A stretch of DNA of 6,352 bases from a bacterium (lineage in GTDB: Bacteria; Actinomycetota; Acidimicrobiia; Acidimicrobiales; CATQHL01), in NCBI GenBank assembly GCA_026713745.1, contig JAPONU010000495.1, positions 1 through 6,352 of the forward strand, in the 5' to 3' direction. A model generated the notes under the pieces. That model was not told the DNA's origin, made no database searches, and worked only from the letters and a program-made list of their open reading frames with translations. How positions within the stretch are numbered: position 1 is the first letter of the stretch; each line of letters begins with the position of its first letter. A program made the position numbers and the translations under genes. Shown piece by piece: positions 1 through 5,944 of the stretch.

Positions 1-3000
1 AAGTCATATCTCTCCCTGTCCTCCTGGATGTCGCCCTGCAGCCAGTTCGGATTCTCGAGGAGGATCGTGCGCCTGCTTCGGGACGCGTCCACGCGGGCGG
101 TCCGGGGACGGTAGAAGACATCGATGGGGTCGATCAGTCGGTAGCCCGACAGGGCCAGCACTGCCTCGTCGACGGCGATGAGCAGGACGCCGGCCCCCTC
201 GACCGGCTCTCCACCGGCATCGTTGACCTCGACGGCGATGCTCGTGGTGGCACCCGGCTGCACCACTGCCGCCGCGGGCGTCGCCGTGACGTGCAGAGTC
301 TGCTGCACGGGCGGGACTCGCAGCAGGATCTGGCCGGACGCATGGGCGGGGCGGGGGGGCACACCGGCCACGCTGGTGCCGTCATCGGCGGTCCGGGCGG
401 TCACCGAGACGAGATCCACCCGCAGTCTGAGCTGTGGAACGTGATCGTCGGTGATCGGCACTTCCAGAACCGCGGTGTGGTCGGTGATCGCGAACGGGCG
501 GAGTTCGATGATCCGGTCTTGGGCGACCGTCAGGAGGCCGGTGGCGGTGGCGAAGGGAGAGCCGACGAGGATCTCTGCGACGTCCCCCTCGGCGTAGGTC
601 TCGGCATCGGGAATGAGCTCGACGGCCTGGAGTTCGACGTTGCGGCTCCGTACGACGGCCTTCTCGCCGGAAACCCAGCGGGTGATCTCCGTGCGGCTGA
701 TTCGCCCCGAGGCATCGGAGACTCGGACGGCGATGCGGTAGCGGCCGCCGGTGCGAGCAGCGAACGCGCAGGTGACGGGCTCCTGCTGGGAGGTGACCTC
801 ACAGGTCTCGGTGTCCAACTCGACTTCAATCCACTCGCCGTCGACGTACCTGTAGTCAAGACGCTCCGCGGTAACGGCGAAGGCTCGGCCGGCAACCGGG
901 TTGCCGTCGAGGTCGGTGACCACAGCCTGGATGTCGATGCCATCGCCGGCCCTCACGAAATAGCGGGCAGAGCGAAGGCCGACATAGAGATCGGCGGAAT
1001 GGACCAGGAGGCGGGTCGCCGATGCCCACCGCTGGCGGTTCACATCGGTCACCTGCGCGCTGGCAGTCACCGCCGTGGGGAGACCGTCGCCATCGCCTTC
1101 GAGGTCGATGCGCAGGTAGTGGCTGCCATCGGTATCGGTCGTGCCGGAGAATTCCTCGACCCCGTAGGAGGAGCCGCCTCGGTACGGGTACCACCAGGGC
1201 CGCCAGACGCCGAACGTGAAATCACGCCAGTTGGGAGGGCGGTAGAAGCCCGGCCGCGTGGTGACCGTCCAGTTGACATCGGCGTTGGGCAGCGGGCCGC
1301 CGGAGTAGTAGCGGGCATCGATCGCCACCACCGCCGGCTCGTCGATGAAGTGCGGGCCGGCTGAGTCGAGGCGTGCCTCCACTTCGAACTCGGGCCGGCG
1401 GAACTCCTGGACCTGGAACGAGTGGGTGTACTCGCTTCCGCTGTCGGCTCGCCGGAACTCGATCCTGCTCCGGCCCAGGTTCGCCCCCCTATCCAACTCG
1501 AGGGCAAGATCGAAGCCGCCGAGGTCATCGGTACGGACCTCGCCACTCGCGAGTTCGTTGCGGAACGGGCCATAGGCCGTGTAGGTGATCAGCGCCCCAC
1601 CGGGGAGGAACTCCAGATCGCCGTCACCGCTCACGTCGAGGTTCCGGACCCAGCCCTTCAGGTGCAGCGTCTCACCAGGGCGGTACAAGCCGCGATCATC
1701 GGTGGTGTACCAGATGGTCCGATCGTCCTGCGGCGATGCCCTGATGGACCCGGGGCTGAGAGCCCGGTCGTCACCCAGCGCTGCGACAACCCAGGAGAAC
1801 GAGCCTGCGTCGAGCCGGGCGCGGGCAAGGCCGTCGTCGTCGCTGACGAGCGTCGAGTACCCGGTCCCGAGTTGGATCTCCACACCGGCCAGCGGATCGC
1901 CGGAGCGCAGGTCGGTGGTCCACACCGCCACGTCGCGATTGTCGGTGATGGCGTCGACGCCGATATCGGTGTCCTGCACCCATGTGATCTTCGGGTATCC
2001 GAACGCATAGCGTTCTTTGGCCGCAGACAGATCTTCGACGTCTTCAGACCCTCGTGGCCGGCCGGCCCCGTCGACGATCATGACCACGTGACCGTGCCCA
2101 CCGTTGAGGACGTTCGAGAGATGGATGCGAACCTCGGTGGGATCACCGTGATCGATTCCGGTGTTGACGAACACTTCTGTCGTCAGCGGCCACGGCACGT
2201 CGAGCGCGAGCGGGTCAGGGTCAAAGCGGAAGCGACTCGCGAAGTTGGTGTACGACCCGTAGTCGCTCGGATCCACGGCATAGAGGCGTACGCGGAGTCG
2301 CTCCCACTGGCGCACGATGGCCGGAACCGCCTGCGTCTCCCCGAGCGGATCGATCGTGATGAAACTGCCACCCAAGAGATGGATGAGGGGGGGCGCCTCC
2401 TTGATATGGAACTCGACGGTCTCGGGCTCTCCCAACCTCTGACCGAACACGTCTCCCAGCGTCCCTGGGATAATCACCTTGTAGACGGTGCTGGCCGACG
2501 TCGGACCGGATATGTACAGGTAGCGGCCGGAGACCGAGATCTCGGCATCGGGGATCTCCGGTGTTACGGAGATACCGGCGGCATCCAGCGTTTCGGTATC
2601 GAGCGAGTTGTTGAACTCGGTCCGAAGAGAACTCCCGGGCCGGCAAGGCCATCTTGTTTCTCGTGGGCAATTCGTGCTCGCTACTTGCAGGGGCGCATAG
2701 GTACGGGCCGCCTCAGTCGTCGCGTTCTCGTTGGTGTTCGGGCCCTCGGCCGACGGCACGTGGGGACCGACGGTGATCCTGATGGCGGAGTCGGGCTCGA
2801 GCGGCACCACCGGTCGGAATGCGACCCACGTGCCTTCGAGCGTGCGCCCGGCCCGGTACCCGATGAGATCGTCGCCTTCGACCTCGGCGGCACTGGCAAG
2901 GCGGATCTCCCGCTCCTCGCCATCGGCAATAAGTGTGATGGTCTCGAGCACGGCGGGGGGTTCGACCCGCTGGTCGAAGATCGCGAGAAAGATCGGATCG

Positions 3001-3938
3001 AGCCTGAGTGAGTTCCTGTGCCGGTGGTCCTCGGCCGGGCTGAGCCGCACCAGGCTGGGCGGAGGTGTCTCGAACCCGAAGCGGAACGTCTCGGCCAGTT
3101 CGCCGCCGGCCTGCGACTCGGTCCCCGCGGGGACTTCGACCACGTAACTGGTCGCCATCGGCAGGCGGTCGAAGATCTCCTGGTCGTGCTCGAAGCGGAG
3201 CGTGCGGGTGCCGATCCACTGCCAGCGACCCGGCAGCGGCGGCGTGATCTCCACAGGAACGTCGAAGTCGTCGAGCTGGCTGACGGTGGCCAGCGGCACC
3301 ATGGGCTGGTTGAACGTGATGCTGACGAAGGGAGCGATGCCCACTTCACCCTCGGGCTGCACCCGCAGGACTTCCAGCGGCCCGGGGTCCACAACCGGTG
3401 CTGCGATATCCGGCCCGGCCGGGAACGGCTGATCAACCGTCCTGCCGGTGCGGGGCGGGGGCAGCGAATCAATTGGACGGTTGAAGTCGGCCGCACCCGT
3501 GTCGTCGCCGTCCCACGGCGGCAGCCGGTCGATCACGGCGCGGATCTCTCCGTCGCTGAGCACCTCGCCCTCGACCTGGCTCGACGCCGGCGAACTCTCG
3601 CCCTCGCTCTCGTCGCCCTCGCTCAGGCGAATGGCGGCGTTCGCGTCCGGTCCCGATGCGGCTTCGTCAAGAGCCTCCGGGGCGGCGGTCTCGGCAACCG
3701 CAGGGACGGCAGCCTCCGGGGCGGGAACTCCCGGGACCACACGCGTGGAGGCTGCTGCTCCCAGGGGTGCGGAGACTTCCCGAACCAGGGGTATCGGGAC
3801 TTCCGGAACCGAGGGAGTGTGAGCCTTGGCAGACCCACCGCCGGCATCGGTGGCTTGCGCGCCCACATCTGAGTTGGCTCCGGCAAGCAGCGCAACAGCG
3901 ATGCCGGCCACCAGCCAACGTCGCAGGGACCCCCTCAT
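1..3938 (-). CDS. Secreted bacterial alpha-2-macroglobulin family protein (partial, C-terminus beyond left edge)
   Basis: Reading the minus strand from the ATG at 3938 gives 1312 codons without a stop, running off position 1. Order seen: signal peptide (residues 1 to about 27); Pro/Ala/Glu-rich linker (about 28-125); 'LSDGEIRAVIDRLPPW' (127-142); a first macroglobulin-like domain with 'ITFNQPM' (M213); further beta-rich domains with Cys424/Cys432; a domain near 651-740 starting 'ITWVQDTDIGVDAI'; the A2M_N motif 'WYTTDDRGLYRPGE' (743-756); an aromatic segment (about 907-919); 'VTDVNRQ' (963) and 'VTDLDGNPVAG' (1007); and a bait-region-type (A2M_N_2) domain from about 1098, with 'AVDEAVLALSGY' ending at 1266. 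Family members are protease-trapping proteins, commonly 1500-2000 residues, so several hundred residues including any CxEQ thioester domain are missing. The start is supported by a ribosome binding site and an in-frame TGA upstream. Family assignment is firm; the role (defence against foreign proteases) is inferred from the family. No neighbouring pbpC is visible. Confidence 0.93.
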   Translation of the reverse strand, partial: MRGSLRRWLVAGIAVALLAGANSDVGAQATDAGGGSAKAHTPSVPEVPIPLVREVSAPLGAAASTRVVPGVPAPEAAVPAVAETAAPEALDEAASGPDANAAIRLSEGDESEGESSPASSQVEGEVLSDGEIRAVIDRLPPWDGDDTGAADFNRPIDSLPPPRTGRTVDQPFPAGPDIAAPVVDPGPLEVLRVQPEGEVGIAPFVSITFNQPMVPLATVSQLDDFDVPVEITPPLPGRWQWIGTRTLRFEHDQEIFDRLPMATSYVVEVPAGTESQAGGELAETFRFGFETPPPSLVRLSPAEDHRHRNSLRLDPIFLAIFDQRVEPPAVLETITLIADGEEREIRLASAAEVEGDDLIGYRAGRTLEGTWVAFRPVVPLEPDSAIRITVGPHVPSAEGPNTNENATTEAARTYAPLQVASTNCPRETRWPCRPGSSLRTEFNNSLDTETLDAAGISVTPEIPDAEISVSGRYLYISGPTSASTVYKVIIPGTLGDVFGQRLGEPETVEFHIKEAPPLIHLLGGSFITIDPLGETQAVPAIVRQWERLRVRLYAVDPSDYGSYTNFASRFRFDPDPLALDVPWPLTTEVFVNTGIDHGDPTEVRIHLSNVLNGGHGHVVMIVDGAGRPRGSEDVEDLSAAKERYAFGYPKITWVQDTDIGVDAITDNRDVAVWTTDLRSGDPLAGVEIQLGTGYSTLVSDDDGLARARLDAGSFSWVVAALGDDRALSPGSIRASPQDDRTIWYTTDDRGLYRPGETLHLKGWVRNLDVSGDGDLEFLPGGALITYTAYGPFRNELASGEVRTDDLGGFDLALELDRGANLGRSRIEFRRADSGSEYTHSFQVQEFRRPEFEVEARLDSAGPHFIDEPAVVAIDARYYSGGPLPNADVNWTVTTRPGFYRPPNWRDFTFGVWRPWWYPYRGGSSYGVEEFSGTTDTDGSHYLRIDLEGDGDGLPTAVTASAQVTDVNRQRWASATRLLVHSADLYVGLRSARYFVRAGDGIDIQAVVTDLDGNPVAGRAFAVTAERLDYRYVDGEWIEVELDTETCEVTSQQEPVTCAFAARTGGRYRIAVRVSDASGRISRTEITRWVSGEKAVVRSRNVELQAVELIPDAETYAEGDVAEILVGSPFATATGLLTVAQDRIIELRPFAITDHTAVLEVPITDDHVPQLRLRVDLVSVTARTADDGTSVAGVPPRPAHASGQILLRVPPVQQTLHVTATPAAAVVQPGATTSIAVEVNDAGGEPVEGAGVLLIAVDEAVLALSGYRLIDPIDVFYRPRTARVDASRSRRTILLENPNWLQGDIQEDRERYD
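3672..3724 (-). repeat. 14-base direct repeat in the A2M linker
   Basis: The plus-strand string AGCCTCCGGGGCGG occurs exactly at 3672-3685 and 3711-3724, 39 bases (13 codons) apart and in the same frame. Each copy encodes an Ala-Pro-Glu-Ala stretch of the A2M linker. It fits low-complexity drift in a disordered spacer rather than a mobile or regulatory element. Confidence 0.5.
3763..3810 (-). repeat. 24-base imperfect tandem repeat, two copies, in the A2M linker
   Basis: Copies at 3787-3810 and 3763-3786 are directly adjacent and match at 19 of 24 bases. They lie in frame with the A2M gene and encode an eight-residue repeat, VPEVPIPL followed by VREVSAPL (residues 44-59), just after the signal peptide. 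This looks like a linker that grew by local duplication. Confidence 0.7.
3858..3938 (-). other. Signal peptide of the A2M protein (Sec-type, no lipobox)
   Basis: The first 27 residues show a basic n-region (MRGSLRR), a hydrophobic core (WLVAGIAVALLAG) and small residues suited to signal peptidase I, with candidate cleavage after Ala21 (AGA) or Ala27 (VGA). No cysteine follows the core, so lipoprotein processing is not expected. The RR pair followed by W-L-V faintly resembles a Tat motif, but the preceding residue is Leu rather than Ser/Thr and Sec export is more likely. The cleavage site is a judgement by eye. Confidence 0.75.
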
Positions 3939-3945
3939 GGATGAT

Positions 3946-3953
3946 CCCCCTCT
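3946..3953 (-). promoter_or_regulatory. Ribosome binding site of the A2M gene
   Basis: Minus-strand AGAGGGGG lies 7 bases before the ATG at 3938. It supports this start and agrees with the signal peptide beginning there. The site touches the stop codon of a possible leader ORF (3953-4018), which would allow translational coupling. Confidence 0.6.
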
Positions 3954-4018
3954 CACAACGGCTCCTGCCTTGGCGTCTCACACGCGAGTCCCGGGGAGCG
4001 GGCAAGACATCGAGCCAC
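3953..4018 (-). CDS. Possible 21-residue leader ORF upstream of the A2M gene
   Basis: A GTG at 4018 opens a 21-codon frame (MARCLARSPGLACETPRQEPL) ending at TGA 3953-3955. Minus-strand AAAGGAG (4028-4034) lies 9 bases before the GTG and is the best Shine-Dalgarno-like string in the spacer. The stop falls 14 bases before the A2M start and overlaps its ribosome binding site, a layout seen in leader peptides that couple translation to the next gene. The peptide has two Cys and three Arg but resembles no family I know. A chance frame in GC-rich DNA is a serious alternative. Confidence 0.25.
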   Translation of the reverse strand: MARCLARSPGLACETPRQEPL

Positions 4019-4027
4019 GCCAGATTA

Positions 4028-4034
4028 CTCCTTT
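4028..4034 (-). promoter_or_regulatory. Shine-Dalgarno-like site in the A2M leader
   Basis: Minus-strand AAAGGAG is close to the anti-Shine-Dalgarno complement. It stands about 90 bases before the A2M ATG, too far to serve that start directly, and 9 bases before a GTG opening a 21-codon frame. Its presence is the main argument that the leader ORF could be translated. Confidence 0.3.
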
Positions 4035-4053
4035 CGGAAGACATTCGCCACTA

Positions 4054-4066
4054 TTGGATTATCCAA
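4054..4066. promoter_or_regulatory. Perfect AT-rich palindrome with -10-like hexamer in the spacer before A2M
   Basis: TTGGATTATCCAA is a perfect inverted repeat (6-base arms around one base), flanked by CTA and TAG that extend the symmetry if one base bulges. It is an AT-rich island in GC-rich DNA, about 115 bases upstream of the A2M start. On the minus strand it contains GATAAT (4058-4063), one base from the TATAAT consensus, but no good -35 is seen at 16-19 bases. It may be an operator overlapping a promoter for the A2M gene. No regulator is identified. Confidence 0.35.
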
Positions 4067-4182
4067 GTAGACCCCGAGAGACATCGAAACGACGTATCCG
4101 GCCTCGCCTTGAGTGGGCTCTGCCCGCAGTGAACCAGGAGCCGCTGGGGCTACTGGTGGCGAGCGCGGTCGACCGGGGGGAT

Positions 4183-4473
4183 CTAGCCCGGGTCGTTCGG
4201 GTGGCCGGCGAGCGGGATGACCTGGATGTCCAGCCAGGGGAAGAACGGCAGCGAGGCCAGAGCCGCGTGGAGTTCGTCGGGCCCCTCGGCCCGCCAGACA
4301 CCCCAGTTGGCCCAGCGCCCCGGCACCCGCCAGAGCCGGCGGATGACGCCGGCCTCCACCAGTTCCCGGCCACGCGCCCGCTCGGCGGCCATGAGTTCGT
4401 CGCGCCTGACGGGGTCGCCGTCGGGCGGCCAGTTGACCTGGATGTGGACCAGGTACTCCGCTGCGTCACTCAT
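4183..4473 (-). CDS. Muconolactone delta-isomerase-like protein
   Basis: This is a 96-residue protein, the usual length of the muconolactone isomerase (CatC, MIase) family. It opens MSDAAEYLVHIQVNWPPD. The family's conserved core is visible: 'LWRVPGRWANWGVW' near residues 45-58, 'DELHAALASLPFFPW' near 64-78, then 'IQVIPLAGHP' near the end. CatC isomerizes muconolactone to 3-oxoadipate enol-lactone in the catechol branch of the beta-ketoadipate pathway, as a small ferredoxin-fold oligomer in the cytoplasm. No other catechol-pathway gene is visible, so the substrate may differ; many MIase-like proteins in CoA gene clusters are uncharacterized. The ATG overlaps the end of the CoA transferase gene in the form ATGAGTGA, indicating translational coupling, and a ribosome binding site lies just upstream. 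In-frame codons upstream of this ATG run in a shadow of the transferase. It is last in the cluster, with 244 bases to the A2M gene. Confidence 0.85.
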   Translation of the reverse strand: MSDAAEYLVHIQVNWPPDGDPVRRDELMAAERARGRELVEAGVIRRLWRVPGRWANWGVWRAEGPDELHAALASLPFFPWLDIQVIPLAGHPNDPG

Positions 4474-5881
4474 CGGCACTCTCCCTCTGCTTCGCTGCTG
4501 CATCCGCCACGGCACCACTGGATGAGGCACTCCCTTGCCCGTCGACTGCCGGGTCGAGATCGGTGGCGGCGCCCGCCCCATCGTTGCTCGCCGCCCGACC
4601 GGTGTGGCGTGCCTGCGTGGCTCGCAACTCGGCCAGCACCTCGTCGGTGTCGGCTCCCAGCGGGCGCCCCACAAAGTTCACGTTGCCGGGAGTGCGAGAC
4701 AGGCGCGGCGACACTCCCTGCATGACGACGCCGTCGACGGTCGTGAACAGCCTCCGTTGACGGAAGTGCTCATCGGCGAACAGGTCTCCCATCGTGTACA
4801 CGGGGGCGATGGCCGCGTCGGCCTCCTCGAAGCGCCGGATCACCTCCGCCGCGGGCCGCTCGGCGATCCAGCCCGCCACCAGCGCCTCCAAGGCGTCGCG
4901 GTTCTCGAAGCGGCCGCTGAACGTTCTGAAGCGCTCGTCGCCGCCCGCGCCGACGAGCTCCAGCACCCGGTTCGCCACCGTGTCGCTGGAGGCCGAGAGC
5001 GCCACCCACTCGCCGTCGGAGCACTGGTAGGTGCCCCGCGGGACCGAGTAGGGAATGCCGGCGCCCAGGCGCGGCTGCTCGTAGCCGAGGTGCGCGAACG
5101 CCGAGGGCAGCGGCCCCATCACGTGCATCACCGACTCCACCAGCGACAGATCCACCACCTGCCCCTTGCCGCTGCGGCGGGCCTCCCACAGCGCCGCCAT
5201 GGCGCCGAAGGCAGCAAGCGTGCCCGTGAGCTCGTCGGTGAGGGCGACCGGCGGCAACAGGGGAGGACCGTCGGCTTCGCCGCTGATCGCCGCGTAGCCG
5301 CTGAGCGCCTCGGCGAGGGTGGCGAAGCCCGGCCGCTGGGCGTAGGGACCCTCCTGGCCGAACGCCGTGACGCGCACGATCACCAGCCGGGGGTTGCGCG
5401 CGAGCAGCACATCGGGCGCCAGCCCCAGCGCCTCCAGCTTGCCGGGACGCAGGTTCTCCACAAGCACGTCCGCGCCGTCGATCAGCCCAAGCATGGCCGC
5501 GAGGCCCTCGGGAGTCTTGAGGTCCAGGACCACGGAGCGCTTGTTGCGCCCCGCCAGCTTCCAGAAGTAGGAGTCGTCGTCGCCGTCGGGCGGGCGCCAT
5601 CCCAGCCGGCGGACCGAATCGCCCCTCGGCGCCTCCACCTTGATGACATCCGCGCCGAAGTCGCCGAACAGCCGGGCCGCTCCCGGACCGGCAATGACCG
5701 TCGCCATGTCCACCACCCGGATACCCGCCAGCGGCCCACGGGCCTCCCCGCCGGAATCGTCGGACGCGATCTCGTCGCGCCGCGCCCCGAGCGAAGGAGA
5801 CCGATCGGCGGGCGCGGCAGGCAATCCGGTATCCGGCGACGCGGGCCCCGTAGCGAAGACCGGTGGAGGCTCAGCGGTCAT
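4466..5881 (-). CDS. Family III CoA transferase (CaiB/BaiF)
   Basis: A 471-residue protein that moves CoA from an acyl-CoA donor to a carboxylic acid in the cytoplasm. Numbering is from the ATG at 5881. Family landmarks: 'GPLAGIRVVDMATVIAGPGA' (49-68), 'FGADVIKVEAPRGD' (75-88), 'NKRSVVLDLKTPEG' (113-126), 'DVLVENLRPGK' (138-148), and 'PPVALTDELTGT' (210-221). Asp216 there aligns with the catalytic Asp of formyl-CoA transferase. 'GKGQVVDLSLVES' follows (238-250). The canonical fold covers about residues 48-422. The 47 residues before it and about 48 after it are Pro/Ala/Ser/Gly/Asp-rich and look disordered, which is unusual. A GTG at 5938, 6 bases after the hydratase stop, could start a 490-residue form, but its extra residues (Arg/Gly/Cys-rich) look non-coding, so ATG was preferred. 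Neither start has a clear ribosome binding site. It sits between a MaoC hydratase and an isomerase-like gene, so it is likely catabolic; its acid substrate is unknown. Confidence 0.92.
   Translation of the reverse strand: MTAEPPPVFATGPASPDTGLPAAPADRSPSLGARRDEIASDDSGGEARGPLAGIRVVDMATVIAGPGAARLFGDFGADVIKVEAPRGDSVRRLGWRPPDGDDDSYFWKLAGRNKRSVVLDLKTPEGLAAMLGLIDGADVLVENLRPGKLEALGLAPDVLLARNPRLVIVRVTAFGQEGPYAQRPGFATLAEALSGYAAISGEADGPPLLPPVALTDELTGTLAAFGAMAALWEARRSGKGQVVDLSLVESVMHVMGPLPSAFAHLGYEQPRLGAGIPYSVPRGTYQCSDGEWVALSASSDTVANRVLELVGAGGDERFRTFSGRFENRDALEALVAGWIAERPAAEVIRRFEEADAAIAPVYTMGDLFADEHFRQRRLFTTVDGVVMQGVSPRLSRTPGNVNFVGRPLGADTDEVLAELRATQARHTGRAASNDGAGAATDLDPAVDGQGSASSSGAVADAAAKQRESADE
4481..4488 (-). 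promoter_or_regulatory. Ribosome binding site of the MIase-like gene
   Basis: Minus-strand AGAGGGAG lies 7 bases before the ATG at 4473, inside the last codons of the CoA transferase gene. It decides the start of the isomerase-like gene against longer frames opening upstream. Confidence 0.55.
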
Positions 5882-5944
5882 CGACCGACCCGTGCGGCAG
5901 CAGCCTCGCCCGCGGTACGCGACCACCCGCGGCGGCACCGAAGC

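Noticed and set aside
291..1364. A 357-residue open frame on the plus strand
   Set aside because: Antisense shadow of the A2M gene. The Gly/Asp/Val-rich translation mirrors minus-strand codons, and there is no supporting start signal or family match.
1422..3011. A 529-residue open frame on the plus strand
   Set aside because: It lies wholly antisense to the A2M gene, which has clear domain motifs across the same bases. Its translation shows no recognizable domains, and long antisense frames are expected opposite GC-rich genes.
2681..3496. A 271-residue minus-strand frame inside the A2M gene
   Set aside because: Out of frame with the A2M and rich in Arg/Ser/Pro with no domain pattern; the A2M frame is continuous here.
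3018..3872. A 284-residue plus-strand frame with a Gly/Arg-rich repetitive C-terminus
   Set aside because: The repetitive end (Gly/Arg/Asn-rich) is the antisense image of the A2M linker repeats, not an independent protein.
1..3938. A frameshift or broken A2M, suggested by the lack of any long complete ORF there
   Set aside because: Direct translation from 3938 shows one continuous frame to the window edge. It only appears missing because it has no stop within the window.
3667..4044. A 125-residue minus-strand frame starting in the spacer and entering the A2M gene
   Set aside because: It reads the A2M signal peptide and linker in another frame. The A2M frame has a signal peptide and ribosome binding site, while this one shows only low-complexity sequence.
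4166..4175. Palindrome CGGTCGACCG just after the MIase-like gene, considered as terminator or operator
   Set aside because: It has no loop and no T-run follows on the minus strand. A 10-base palindrome is common by chance in GC-rich DNA, so it supports neither a terminator nor an operator.
4770..5600. A 276-residue minus-strand frame within the CoA transferase gene
   Set aside because: Shifted frame of the CaiB gene, Arg/Gly/Ala-rich, with no recognizable motif. The CaiB frame is intact.
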